Assembly: GCA_035235625.1 (NCBI GenBank)
Contig: CP141141.1
Location: 8,491,968 to 8,555,967 of the forward strand
Direction of reading: 5' to 3'
Length of the DNA stretch: 64,000 nucleotides
Origin: Saururus chinensis
Lineage: Eukaryota; Streptophyta; Magnoliopsida; Piperales; Saururaceae
This document shows positions 1 through 13,600 of the stretch, piece by piece. The position numbers and the translations under genes are program-made. Positions within the stretch are counted from its first letter, which is position 1. Every line of letters begins with the position of its first letter. The notes below the pieces were generated by a model. The model saw only the letters and a list, made by a program, of their open reading frames with translations. It was not told the origin of the DNA and did not search any database.

Positions 1-2015
1 GTTGAATTTTGACCCATTAGATGTCATTAAGGCCTTAAACCAAATGACAGAAATACCCCTTAGAGTGGACCCGCCCACATTCGTGTGAATGGAAGTGCGG
101 GTCAGTCTGAGAGTGGAGCATTGTGAGAGGTTAATGACTTAAATTAATAGAAGGGCAGAAAATTGACTAGAATGAACCAAGGGAGGGGTGGTAGAATTAC
201 CATAATGCCCTTAGGGGGCAGTATGTTCTATTTCCACTAAAACGGATAACCTAGGAACCGAGCGTTAGGGTGCCCTAGAATGATGTTTAATGACTTCAAA
301 AGAAAAAAAGGGTGTGACCAGCAAGTGACACGAAGACCTTGACAGGTCATAGTGTCATGGGGAAATAAGGGGTAGAACCCTAATTCATAGGTTTAAAGCA
401 GCGTATTACTTGTGTCTACAACCGAGTACATCGATCGACTAGAGTGTTATATATGTAAATCGCGGGATGCGTTAGAGTTGTTACACTCTTGGGCTTGAAC
501 TAGTTAAACCCTAGCCCTGCAAATGAGTGCAACGGGCCTTTATTCATTCTTTACGCATTGGTGTGAATGTATGTTATTTATGTTGATTATGCTGGTGCAT
601 GCTTTTATTGTTGATGCTTTAATTTATATCAGTAACTTAAGATTAATGAAGATTAATCAAGAGATTTGGGTTGCTGTTGGTTTGGAGGGAGAACATCTAA
701 TCAAGATAAAGACTAAAATGCCCTCAATAGGGTTTGGGACCGATTCATGGATTTGAATGGGGCCCTGACATAGAAGTTTACCTTGGTTAATGAACCGAGG
801 ATGGTTATGAGATGTTCTTTGAGTCTTAGTTCAGTGGATGAGCTATTTACTGGGCCGATTTACAAGGTGAAGAGGACCCAAATGGTTTAGTGGATACTTG
901 ACTGGATGAAAATAATCTAGTCTAAGTTCAGATGTTTGACAGAGTCAATGGTCATAAAGACCTGAGGCTTCTATGGATAATGCTGGAAATTGTGATATGC
1001 TTCTTCATCACCACGACAGTTTAGGTATTGACCAGAGGGTCTTTACCGCGGGTCTCCCGCAGGTCTTCCCAGGACTATTTAGTACCTACGAAAAGTGGAG
1101 TTACATGAGCATCATGGAAGGCTTGTGTTTCTTGCCAATCTGTGTCTATGAGCACAATTGGGATCCTCTTCCCCAGATTCGTGGCAGGCTATTGAGAGCC
1201 CTAGGGATTTGGGTCAAGTTGCTGTTAAGCAGTCTACTCCAAGGTTGGAGTACTTTGTTTGGGGATTTCTCGAGGGGCGAGTCATCTCCGAGTTATAGAT
1301 TTGATTGTATTAATTGTTGAACAAGAGTTGTGAGATAATTAATAACATTGTTTGTTGTTGCTTGTTAAATAGACAAGTGGAACGATTAAATGACTTACTA
1401 AAATGTAGGTTAAATATACTTAAGCATTGCATGTGTGGTGCTATGTTTTTTAGGATAGAGTAGTTTCTAGGCAGACTACGTCTGGATCCAATCTTGTTGG
1501 AAACATTGGAGATGTTGTTTGATGAGTACGTAGGCAACTAACATCGGGTAATGTTGGCCCGATCCAAATAATATTAATAAAACCTTGTGCCCTTTGGAAG
1601 CTCTTCTCCTAAAGGCAGAGATGCTCCATTGTGGTTGTGGTTGTGGTTGTTGTTTGGTTTGCTTTGTTGCAGGTTTTCCAAGCAACAACGAGTGAGAACA
1701 AGATTAACGCGTATAGGATGAAGTTTCTTCGTGTCTGCAACTCTGGTACGTAAGTGTACCTTTAGCGTGAGAGTCAACTTGTTATTTATTTTCAGATAGA
1801 TAATGAACTTGTACTTAGATGGATGAGCTATTCTTTATGAATTTTCAGATGCATAATAATATTATACGATTTAATATTCGTATTTGTGAACCCCAGTTAT
1901 CATGACCTGAATATTTAATCGAATGGTTTGTTTTGTGTTTAAAGAAAAAGAAAAATTTCTCGCTACTTACCGTTAGTGCTATTTAAAAATGCTTTTAAAA
2001 ATCCGGGTCGTGACA
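1..2015 (-). repeat. LTR-like non-coding repeat, copy A, cut by the window edge
   Basis: Read on the minus strand, this starts at 2015 with TGTCACGACCCGGAT, an LTR-type TG start common in plant repeats. It then matches 32130-34000 on the plus strand block by block: the stretch around 'CAGGTCATGATAA', the block with 'GTTGCCTACGTACTCATC', and the block with 'CATTCACACGAATGTGG' near the window start. No long ORF or protein domain is visible. I infer an LTR or large non-autonomous LTR derivative (LARD). The other terminus lies outside the window. Short ORFs at 523-756 and 973-1320 have no recognisable domain and are treated as chance. Confidence 0.6.
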
Positions 2016-2556
2016 GTTGGACAGGTCCTGCAGCAAGCCATAACATGTCAGCCATGCCCCGTCGCTGAAGCTCCTATTGAAGCCGCGACCTAGCTTGCAG
2101 GCGCCCTTCCAACGGGTTAGCATGACAGCCATGCCCCGGTCGCTGAAGCTTGGGCTATCTGGCCAGATGCCGGTGTCAAGCACCCTGACGATCACGTCGT
2201 GGTTAGCGAGGGCTGCGCCCCAGATGCCGCCTCCCTCCAGCTTAGGCTCCAGCCCAAGGAAGCTCGGGCTTCTTGTGGTGTGTAGTTGATACACCGCCTT
2301 AGGGCTCACTATCAGCACATCTTGGTTGGCCTCCAGTTTCTTTGCTTCCTCTTTAGTGAGTTGAACAGAGAAGTGATGGAAGGTTGTGTCGTAGCCATAC
2401 AGTATCCTACTGGTCGGGTCTTCAGTAGCTGACTCCGGCACGGTAATGGCCGATGCCACGAGGGATTGGTACGCATGGAGATGGCGGGAAAAGGCAGAAG
2501 GCTTGGCCGAGTTGGCCATATGGACGATGTATGTATGGGTTTGGGCAGGAATGCCA
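2016..2556 (-). pseudogene. subtilisin-like serine protease (subtilase) fragment
   Basis: The minus-strand frame reads from about 2556 ('THTYIVHM', typical of plant subtilases just after the signal peptide) through the I9 inhibitor propeptide ('RILYGYDTTFHHFSVQL', 'PSFLGLEP') into the start of the S8 domain. 'VLDTGIWPDSPSF' carries the catalytic Asp. It diverges from the family after 'GRGFNRSF', then runs into the LTR-like repeat. The catalytic His, Asn and Ser regions, the PA domain and the signal peptide are absent. Full-length subtilases are about 750 residues; about 165 remain. The 5' side abuts the palindromes of a MULE-like end, so this looks like a host gene piece captured by a transposon and not an active protease. 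A short block, 'CAGCCATGCCCC' plus flanks, occurs twice (2046-2072 and 2127-2153), a sign of internal rearrangement. Confidence 0.8.
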
Positions 2557-2557
2557 C

Positions 2558-2864
2558 GTGTAGTGATTTCGTGGTTTGAAATGACGAAATAACCTTTAAG
2601 GTAATTTCGTCATTTTAAACCACGAAATCGGGTTAAGGTGTTATAAACATAACCCGATTTCGTTGTTTGAAAAGACGAAATCAACTTAAACTTGATTTTG
2701 TCATTTCAAAGTATGAAATTATATAAATTTTTTTTAAAAAACCACACAAGCAGCTGCTTTGCCGGGACTGCGTGGCAAAAAAATAATACCACTTTTAAAA
2801 AATATTTTCCATATCGGAATTGGTAATTTTTTTTAATAATTATTATTTAAATAATTTTCTCTTA
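2558..2864 (-). mobile_element. MULE-like terminal region, interior toward lower coordinates
   Basis: On the minus strand from about 2864 the order is an AT-rich end (GAAAATTATTTAAATAAT), 'TTACCAATT', a 'GTGGTATTATTTTTTTGCC' block, 'GCCACGCAGTCCCGGCAAAG', then the palindromes. The same order occurs on the plus strand at 63631-63800 (GGAAAATTTATTTAAATAAA, TTTACCAATTTAG, AGTGGTGTTACTTTTTGCC, GTCTGCGTGGC, then TTTCATCC) and more loosely at 51184, 44328 and 31234. The interior holds the subtilase fragment. The MULE assignment rests on the linked MuDR-like and PMD sequences in the 51.2-kb copy. I did not find a clear 9-bp target duplication. Confidence 0.55.
2565..2720. repeat. three consecutive palindromes (hairpin cluster)
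   Basis: 2565-2596 and 2598-2629 are nearly perfect reverse complements (arms from GATTTCGTGGTTTGAAATG to CATTTTAAACCACGAAATC). Next comes CGGGTTA...TAACCCG (2629-2656), then a third palindrome from ATTTCGTTGTTTGAAA to the AAATGAC-type mirror at about 2657-2719. Related 'TTTCGTC/GACGAAA' blocks lie just inside the other termini of this family at 31365, 44450, 51340 and 63745. Confidence 0.8.
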
Positions 2865-2906
2865 TTTATATAATTTTACCGGTAACCTACGAACACGCTT
2901 ATAAAG

Positions 2907-2914
2907 TATAAAAG
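2907..2914 (+). promoter_or_regulatory. ARP9: candidate TATA box of ARP9
   Basis: TATAAAAG lies 83 bp upstream of the ARP9 ATG, with a second TTATAAAG at 2899-2906. A start near 2940 would give a 5' UTR of about 50 nt. The MULE-like terminus ends about 43 bp upstream, so little native promoter sequence remains between them. No transcript data were available. Confidence 0.5.
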
Positions 2915-2989
2915 TATACTACACAAAAGTTTCGGATTCTTCAGGAGACAGGACACTCCCAAACTGTCTGAGATCCCACGATTCCCTCC

Positions 2990-4656
2990 ATGGTGGGCGT
3001 TCACTCTCGGTCCTCTTCGCCCCCCTCGTCTTTCTATTCCTCACTGTTATTTCTTAACTCTTTCCCCTTTATGTTTTGCAGGATTACCTCAAGACGGCGG
3101 TCCCTTCTCAGTTTATCGCGGAGCGAGGCGCCAACCTCGTCGTCATTAATCCAGGTAACTTCGTAGACAGTTACTTGAGAGTTCACAAATTACATTACCG
3201 TGTTTGCGTTCTCTTTTGGCCCATCTGTTAAGCTACAAGATATGGAAACATAGTGATGCTTGTTTAAAACAAAAGAACCGGATATACGAATTCTAGGGGA
3301 TTGTATGTGAATTAGGTTGTGTATTGATGAGAAGTCCTCCGCAGATGTAAATAATTATCATACCAGTGGTTCGTTAATGGTTTTTATTCAATTTTGGCGC
3401 CAATTTATGTTTAATGTTTAGTGTGAATGGTTCTTTATCTTGTTTTTTCAGTAGTTGGCACTGTCAATTTTGAAGGGGAATTCATGAAACTCTTGAACAA
3501 TGAGCTGTCATCCACTGGTCTGACATAAGATGCAGTTTAAATCCTGAATTTTCAATTTTAATTATGTCAATTGCGAGAAGCTAGGCATTCAAATACATGA
3601 TTATTGGTCAATAAGGAGTGAGAAAGGAGAAAGCACTTGAAAAGTGAAACAATGGTAAAATAGGATGAGCAGGGCATAAAAGCCTGATAGAAGGGGCGAG
3701 CTATCCTCTCTCCCTGCTATTAAATTTTTAAATTTTGTATTTTTTTTGTGGTGGTGGGGATGCTGTCAAAGGGGATGCTGTGTGATTATAAAGTGTATAT
3801 TTGAGACACATGAAATTCTCGTTGGGGTGCCAAATTTCACTCTCAAGTTCTTTTAAGCGCTGACAGCTAAATAATACTGGTGTATGTCTTCTGATATTCT
3901 AAAATTTTTCCGTAGTCTAATGGTGCATTTATCTAAGAATTGTGATTTTGATGGTTCAATGATTTTTGTACAATTTTTGCTATCCATTTAGAGCCATTCG
4001 TAGGTAGATTTTTGGAGGTTTGATTTTCAATAATCCATTTGTATATAACAGCAGTGAAGTGCTTGATACTTTTAGATCAAGTTGATATATGATTGTTCAC
4101 TATGCTGGATCTGTTAAAGCAATATTATTGAGCGATCTTATGACCAGTATTTAGTGGGAAAACTAGATTATTGAATGAAAGGAAGAGGTGATTTGCCTTT
4201 ATTTTTTACTGGTTAATACTTACCTACAGTTCGTTTGGAGGAACTTCCTGATCCCCAACTTGCATTCCAAGTTTGAGTTAAGTACGATTTTGTTGCTTGC
4301 TTCTTGATCTTGGCTGTTCTCTTTATCACAAACTCAGCTCACTGATGATGTCACCAACCATTATAGTTTGATGTAATAACTAGATTTCAGGGTTTTGGTT
4401 CTTCAATAAGTTGATGGTTTGAGTTTAATGGATTTCAGCCAATTTTCATTGTTGTTGAGGTGCATAATAATCTGAAATGACATTGTATGCTATGTATTAT
4501 TGAGCTCTAGCCATTCTTGATTTTATACACGTTTCCCTTCCTAAGATGATAGCATGTTGTCTTCTGTATTCAAGGTAGTTTTGACAGCTTTGTGTTGCTA
4601 CTTGCTTTATATTGTGTTTTGCAACTGAAAATTACCATCACTATCATCATCATTGT

Positions 4657-4687
<31 letters not shown>

Positions 4688-7600
4688 ACCACCTCCACCT
4701 CCACCAGCACCATCATCATCATTATCATCTACATCTTATTTCAGATTCCATATCATCGATTGACTCTTTTCATAATCAAAACTGCAATATAAAAACCATA
4801 TGCATATGAGGACATAGTGACAAGAATTATTCTGTATGCGCTTCCTGAATAGGAACAAGGAGATGCAGATTCGACACTACCACTATCCCCTATGCCTTTG
4901 CAAATTATTTGATATTGGCTTCATGAGATGATAGTTGCATGAGAAACATTGATATGTTCATCTCCCACCACAAAACTGGCAATAACAAAAGCCGGTTATG
5001 CTTTTTCATGGAGGCACAACACAATCTGAAAAGCAATATTCTATGTTATAATAAAAAATATTACTGGAAAAGTTCATCTATTACTTTTTTGAAATTATGA
5101 TATAGTTGTTTTTCTTTAGTTGATGCTATGTTATTTATCAACAATGAGTACCTTATGGAGGTTTTTCTTATCTATATATTTGAACGGAAGGTTCTGCAAA
5201 TGTTCGAATAGGCCTAGCTCATCAACAGGTTCCTTTCAACATTCCTCACTGTATTGCCCGATATATGAGTGGATGGGACCTAAGTCAAAAGATAACAATT
5301 CAAGATCAGGTAATACAAGAAAACGAAGTACATTTGTAGGTTATGAAAATTTTTAATAGCTCATTCCCTGATATTGATGTATTATTGTACATTTATATTT
5401 GTTTCCTCTTTTTGTCTCCACTTAGGTGCTTAATTTGGAAGTGACTCGAAAACAGCAATTGGAGCGTGAGAATGCTTATGATACTGTATGGAAGTTGTTT
5501 TATTTGATTTAATGTATATGATTTAATAATCTTTTTATTTGAGATTTTCAAACTTATTATCTTGGTCATGTGTTTCTTTTTTACCTTTACTTTTCTTGTG
5601 TGTCAATTTTAGATTTCATCACTCCTGAAGATTCCTTTTTTAGATGAAGAAAGAGCTAGTAACTCTCATCCTGGCAAGGTATCTCCATCTCTAAGAGCCT
5701 TGGTTTACTTCTAGGATTTCATCTAATGCAACATGAGAGCATAGCAACTAATGCTTTCTCTACAAAGTTTATAAATACAAAATCTGTTAATCTTATTTTA
5801 CATGATATTCCACTCTAGTATGGTGCAATCACTAGATTTAGGAAGGACCTACCATGTCTAATTTTCTTAAAGTACTACCCTTTGGAGGTGCCACTTTAAA
5901 TTAGGTGATTCTTTGTACAAACATTTTTTATATTTGTATTTCAACTCTCTTTTGCATGGTGATCTTGAATTTTAATTTCACATTGTGTGTTTGGGAACTA
6001 TGTGAACAGGGACTAGTATGACAAATGTGGTAAAGTGTTCATTTTCTGGTTTTGTTACAGCAGTGCTTATACATTTTTTGTGCTATTGGCCATTGGAGTA
6101 AACTTGTTTAGAGATCTGTTTAGGTTTTGAGATATAGATATGTTGGACAAGGATGAACAATTAAAATTTGCATATTCAAATTTTTGATACTGAAAAGTGA
6201 GGTAATTTATGCTTTCCAGATGGGACGTGTTGATGGATACTATGCACCAAATAAAAGGAATGATGTGGCCTTATCATGGACCAGTGTGGTTGATAATAGC
6301 CTTAGCTCTTCTTTGTCTGAGGATAAATCTGGAAAATCATTTGGTTAGTTCATAGTAGTCGCCATTTGTAAATTTTTTAACTATTGGATGCTATATGCAA
6401 GCGATTCTCATATTTTCTCCTTTAATGAATTGAGTATTCTTCTTCTTCTTATATATAGTAGAAGTTTTAAAATTGCCTGTGGAGACTAGTTTTGGTCAAT
6501 TACATACAGAGATCAGGTAAAAGTAGTCAAGTAGCCGCTAACTTATGCCTCCACTCTATTGTGCCAACTTTTTTGTATGAGACAACATAGCCATATTCAT
6601 TCTTGTTATCTCCATCTAAGTTCTATCAGGTCTCCCTCTCCTTCTTTTGGTCTCTTCTACTTGCATCCTTCTAACCTTCTTACCAGTGCATCCATTGCTC
6701 TGTTTTATATATGCCCATACCAATACGACTTACAATCCCTAAGCTTCTCCCCTAAGGTGCTACCACTAAGTTCTCATAGATATACTCATTGTTAATCCTA
6801 TCTCTTCTAGTTATCTCAACATCCACCTTATCATCCTCATTTCAGCTACACAATTTATCTAGATGACTTTTGTTTGGGGCACAACAATATGCTCCATAGA
6901 GTACTGTAGACCTAACCAATGTTTTATAAAGTTTGCCTTTAATCCTATTTGGGATGTGCTTATCACACAAAACTCCCAACGCTGCTCTCCACTTTGCTCA
7001 TCCCGCATTTATTTTATGAATGGTGAGAAACCAAGTTGCCTTAAAAGCTAGAGTTGTTAAGGAACTACCCAATAATGTATATCAAGCCTAGACCGGCTCA
7101 AAAAAGATTGATGCAAACAAGCAAACAAATTATCCAACACCTGCATGGGCAAACATGATTTAATGGATGCGAGTGCTTGCATGTGCATAGGCAGGGGTGG
7201 GGATTGAATGAGGACCTCCTAGCTCCAATATTTTGCTAGAAACTAAGTTGCTTCAAAAGCTCAAGCTGTTAAGGTATGGCCCAACAATGGATATCAAGCT
7301 TAAACTAGCCCAAATAGACATATGTATACAAATAGATTGTCCAACATGAACCACATGTTTATCTATGTCTTGATATGTGGGTAATGAAGCCTAAATAGTG
7401 GAATTGCTCACATCCGAGCACTTCTTGCACATTTATTTCCACTAGGGGTCCACCTATTATCTACATCCTTAAAGTTAAATTCCATAAACTTTGTCTTAGT
7501 CTTGGTTATTTTAAAACCTTTAATTCTAGGGCTTTCCTCCACAATTCTAGCTTTGTGTTCAACCCTATTTTAGTTTTGTCAGCTAAAACTTCATCATTGA

Positions 7601-10600
7601 CAAAAATCATGCCCCAAGGAACCCTAGCTTGGATATGTGCAGTTAGATCATTCATAAAAATAAGGGCTTAACGTTGACCCTTGATATAGATCTTGTGTGA
7701 CCGGGAATTACTTGGTTTCCCCTAGTTGATTTTACACTAGTCATTACCCCATAACACATCTTTGATAATAATAATCAAAGTGCTCGTGTATAAACATAGA
7801 GTCAACAGCAAAGCTCTCGATAGGAGCAGAAAGGCCAGTAGAATTAGGGTTTCTCTCTTAAAAGCTGCGCGAGGAGTTCTAAGAAGAAGAGAGGCCTCCT
7901 AGCCGGCTGGCAGTGCTTACTCTGGCCGACCTGGTTTGTGGATTCTGTTTTTCGACCTCTCAGCAAAGTGGAGAAGCTGATGGTGGCTAACATGGCCGGA
8001 CCTGTTAAAGGAGTATATTTATTCATATCTCTGAACTTCTGGTTGTCTTTAGCAGTGTAGTTCTATGTATAAGGGGTAGATGTGTCCTTCATGGTTATTC
8101 TTATTGCATGATTGGTCAACCCTTACTTGAGGGAAGTAGTGTAATTTCTTTTTATTGGAGACCCTAAGCCTTCTTAGAGGCTGATCGAGTCTTGTAATAG
8201 CATTGTTCTTCATTAATTTATTTCAAGAGATGCTCTTTCTTCTCTCCAAAAACCCTAGTCTTCAATGATTCTATCAGAACCCTCGTTCAGAAAGTGCTCT
8301 ATTCGGGATTTCTACCCATTTTCACCGCTACGGTCATCTCTCTTCATCTGATGGTGTTTTGGTGTGTTTGCCAGCAGCTCCCTATCTTTTCCCTCTTCCT
8401 TCTCCCCATTCCTCCTCTTTTTGCTTGTCTTTCCTTCCAAAGGCCTCTTCTTTCTGATGTAGAGGGTCTTAGTCTTCCATTCTTGTCAGCCTAGTTTGGT
8501 GCTTCATATGCCACTGCTTGCCACCTGTGCCACAGCCTGTCCAAAGGCTGGCAGGGGCAAATCTGTTCAGGATTACAAACTAAAGCTTGAATCCACAAGC
8601 TGAAGGTTACAAAATGGAGAAGAAAATTACAGTTTGAATCCACAACCCCTGCTCAAATCCATGAGCATTACAGAGAGAAATTTCTGGAATATCAAGTTTA
8701 GCCAATTTCGAATGCCTTCAATCTTCTCCTCTTTTCCTTCTTATTCCCTCTTCTTCTCTCCCAATGGACTTCTGACAGTTTGTTATAACAACTGTGAGTT
8801 AAGACCAGATTGCCCCTCCCATTTCCCTTGCTTAGACATATTTTCTAGATGCTGGACTGATTTGCCCCTGTCAGCCTTTGGACAGGCTGTGACACAGGTG
8901 GCAAGCAGTGTTATATGATGCGCCATACTAGGCTGAGAAGAATGGAAAGACTAAGACCCTCTACATCAAGGGTAGTGAGTAGAGTTGGCCAAGAGTGCCA
9001 TGGTTGTCCTGCTGAGGACTCATCCGATTGCTTGCCGAGGATGGGGTTTTGTGTCTGTCTCCCTTGGGTATTCCTCTCCCCAAACAGACAGGTTGAGGTC
9101 TTGGGGACTCTGCCAGTCTATTTTGGCAACTTGAGCCTGCCATTACAGGTTGTGGTGCTTCTCCCCAGGGGGTGCTCATGATTGTGGACGTGCCAACATC
9201 TGCCTCCCTCCTGGTGTGTGTTTTCGGAGCACAGGCTGCCTTCAGTTTGTCTGGGCATCCAGCTGTCTATAGGCACTGTATCATAGCAATTGCTGATTCT
9301 ATGGAAATTTTTTTTCAGAAATGGGGTTTGAGGTCCTATGCAGCAACGTGATCTCCTGTACTTGCCATCGGTGCAAACGAGCTTTCCGTGTATTTGCTAG
9401 GGGCTTAATGGTTGGATGCAACATATCTGGTTTGGTTTTCTCTGTTCCTTAATGTGTATTGTAAGTGGGAAGTGATGCTTTGATTGTCTTCTTGCAACCT
9501 CATTGATTGTAGTGAGTTATGGTTGCATTATGTTCTTAGTTTAATGGAAAGTTCTCAATCACTAAAAAAAAAAGCAAAAAGAAACAACAGGAGGAAAAAA
9601 CATAAACATAACTTTTGCAATGCCTATATAAAGATCTTCAAGATTTGATCTTGAAATATGACACTGGTTTCAATGGCGTCAACCTGACTAAAAAGGTCTG
9701 AATTGATGGTGGATGATTTCCCATAAACTCTCAGAGGATTGTTATGGGATATTTTGTTGTTTTTTATCCTAATCTCTTCTCTAGCTCTGATGAGACACCA
9801 ACTCCATTAGCTGAAGAGTTGAGTGAGTTATTTCAGCAAACAGTTGGCAGTTGTGCAGTATAAGGCTCTAGGGGTATTATGGGAAATGACTTATAAGTCA
9901 TTCTGTTATGTTTTTTAGTTGGGCAATTCTGTCAGTCCATCCACTTATCTAGACTCAAGTCAGTCTTTGTAGGCAAGGGTAATGTAATCTTTGAGTCTTT
10001 CTTCCTGCCAAAGTCTATAAAATGGGAAGATCAGCTGTTAGTTTCCAATTTTTAAAATTTGAAATTGAAGAAAATTGTTTTTTGGGCTTAGCTCAAGTTT
10101 TCCACTCATGGAATTGAGTGATTTTTGGTGTTGTGGATTCAGCACAAGTTTGTAATCTCTGTGGATTCAGAGATAGTTCCTGGGTTGGAACTTTGTATTT
10201 CTTTCTTTTCTTTCAAAATTCAAAATTTCAGATTGTTTAGTTCAAATCAATCCTTCATTTCTGTGTTGATTTTGGTTATGTAAGATTACCACCAAATATT
10301 CTGGAAGAATATTCATGGTAGAAAATGCAATTTTAATGGAAGTAAAAAGAACATCAAGTACATAAGAGAAATTGCGTATGACAAAGTTTTTACCTCACTG
10401 TAGACATCGTGATATAGGGGGCGTTGGCAATGGATTTATCACCTTAGATTGTTGTCAAATCTAATTTGTTGACAATCCAATGCACCTTCATGATGGTGCC
10501 TCTAAATCTGAAATGGTGCCTCGAAATCTGAAATCCTTAAATCACTTGGATTTGTGGAAAATCCCTTCATGGAGGATATTGTCCTTAAATCATTGATTCT

Positions 10601-13600
10601 TCTAGTTTTTTCACAGCAGCAGATTTCGAGGCAGATTTTTGAGAAAGTTTTTGGCTTTATGGAGAAGGTATTTATTTTGTGGTACCAAACATGATTTGGA
10701 TTTTTCGCTTCTTGAAAAATCAAATTTAGGTATTACCAAATACACTTCTGCATATATCTTGCACAAATCCAACTGAATCCAATGGAAAATCTGTTGCCAA
10801 ACTGATCCTTATTTTCTTTTTTAAGAAGCATGGTGTAGAATCTGTTGAAATCCACCTTTTTAAGTCAGATCTGCAAATACAGTGCAAGTTATAGAATTTC
10901 ATATCAAATTAAACTCGATTGTGGTCTCTAACAAAGAATTATAATGGAAAAGTGGCTTAATCAACTGTCAAAGAGAATATCTGGAACAATATCTCATATG
11001 GTGTGGGGTTCACTGAAAGGCTTATGGCATTCAAGCAAAACTTTACATGAACCCAGATCGAACCACATGATAGGTGCATATTATTAATTTGTACGCCTAT
11101 CAATTCTGAGGAGTGTTGAGTTTGTTAATTTCAATGTCCCACACTATAGGTGCATATTATTAACTTCTGTGTCTAGGTTTTCTATGTCTCTTTAATTAAG
11201 TATAATTATGTGGGTTGCATATACACTGCCCTATGCTCTTCTTTCTTCTACTACTCTCTCCCATTTCTTGTTGCTTTTCTCATGTCTTATACCCTCTATT
11301 ATAGTAGTCATGAACAATGCAAATTGTTGTAATGTTTATACTTTCATCTATTTTTCTTATCAAATTTTTATATGTTTATTTACACTTTTGAGAAAGTAGG
11401 TGCCAGAAATGATGCCCTTGATTCTTCTAATGATGGTGATAGTAAAGAATCTCCTTCCCATGAGGATGAAGAGCAGCCCATTACTAGCAAAAACAAGTTT
11501 CGAAACACAATATTTGGTGAGGAAGCAATGAAAATTTCACCTAAGGAGCCATATTGTGTTCGGCGGCCAATTCGTCGTGGTCATTTTAATGTTTCCCAGC
11601 ATTATCCTGTGCAGCAGGTATTCTTCCTTTTGCTAGAAGCAGAAACATTTTAGGACACATAACCCAAACAATTCTTAAAATACTTTGCTTTTACCCAAGT
11701 AGGAATGTTGGATTCGAGTTGCCTACCTGAACTAGTTGATAAAGACTGGTCATAATAATGGAGATCTTTGTTTAGACTTTACAATACATCATTTACATAA
11801 AAATGAGTTATCCAATTTTGAAAAATTCATTTGTTAATCTGTCCCAGGTAATCGAAGACATCTATGCAATTTGGGATTGGATTTTGAATGAAAAGCTTCA
11901 TATTCGTCAAGCTGATAGGGTTATGTTCGCAGTTATTCTTGTTGTGCCAGAAACATTTGACAGTCGTGGTACATTTCTTTTCTTTTGATAGTGGCAGGTT
12001 TAAAATATTTCTCTAAATGTCTTTTGCGCCTAGTGCTTAAAATATGCTTGGATGCGGCAGTAGGACATCAATATTTGAGAATCCCAATTAACTGATGTGG
12101 CTTGAAAATGCGCTTTTTATTAATCTTCTCATCAGTCTGTCTAGTGAAGTAAATGCTGGAACTTTTTGCCAGGAAACTCAAGTTGGGATTGACTATACTT
12201 GTTGTATATTTGATGTGGTTTAGCTTGTTAACAGACTGAGCTGTATTGTTCTGTTTTGAAGCACCTATTCTTTGTGTTAGATGTCCATTATGCATTAAAA
12301 ACTTAAGCTGATAGGAGTCAGATCTACAATCTATATCGACACTCTCCTGCATGTAAAGGTTTATTTACGGTTTATGCTTATTGAATGTATGACTAGTAAC
12401 CATTAACATGATTAGGCACCTTGATTTCCCCAACATCATTGTTGGGGTAGCTTATGTTTCTTGGTGACAAGGTGGATACCTAATCTTAAAAAAACTGATC
12501 TAAATTGTTTGTTCATCTATCTTAATCCTTGTCTAAATGAAGCACATTGATTCTGGGAAACTAAATTTTTTTTTATCCTTGGGCATTCTATTTTTATTGG
12601 AACTTTCTAATTGAATCTTTTGATCTTTATGAATTCATCTAACATTTCAATGAGAAATTAAAACTCAAGGCTATTTTCAACAATATTCCATTACTACTGT
12701 GGGAAACTCCCGTAGTCATGTCAAAGACCCTTTCTGAATCCTTTTGTAAGTTCTGAGGCCTAAAGCATTTTTTGCACTATAGATTTTATTTTCCATCTAC
12801 TTTTCTTATTGGTCTTACTTCCTCGCATAATTATGTACTACATCAAGAACAAGGTTTGCAATATCGGATTTCAGTCTCGTCTAAGAGAGGAGATCTCGGA
12901 GAGACCTTGGTGAGATGATCTCACTATCTTGGTTATCTCAAGAAAGGTTTTTTATATATATATTTGACAACCTTAAGTACATATCTACTTACACAAACAC
13001 ATATGCAAACATGAACATCATATATGAAGTAGAAAGTTTGAGAAGATATACCTAAATAAAGCATAGAAGTCTGAAATTGCAGTCATCATATTTGAATTGT
13101 TGGGAGTTAATGCTGCCTGCCAAGAATTTCAGATCTGCTATGGGCAGTGAACCCACTGTTAGTTTAAACCACGAAGGAAAAAAAGAAAAAAGAAGGAAGA
13201 AGAAAAGAGGAAGAACAAGAACGAGAAAAGAGGTGGCATGAACCACCTGCTGCTAGTAGTTTATTGCTGGCAACAACTCTGAAATTACCAACAACAGATT
13301 TGAAACTACTGGCAATAGGTCTGAAGTTGGCGACCAACAATTTCAGATCTGTTGCCGGCAGTGAACCCATCGATAGTTCAGATCATGTAGGGAGAAAAAA
13401 AGAAACAAAGAAAGAAGAAGAAAAGTTGGAGGAGGAGAAAAGGGGAACAAGAAGATGAAATGACTAACCTTTGTCTTGCCAAAAATTTGAATTGAAGGGA
13501 AATAATTGGCCCCAACTTACATCAATAATTGAATAGGAATAATTGAAGCCCAATAGAGTGGTGGTGAGGCCTTTTTAGTTGTTTTTTTAATTATTTTTTT

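Noticed and set aside
4592..4809. Histidine-rich and isoleucine-rich ORFs
   Set aside because: Products of a CAT microsatellite in ARP9 intron 2.
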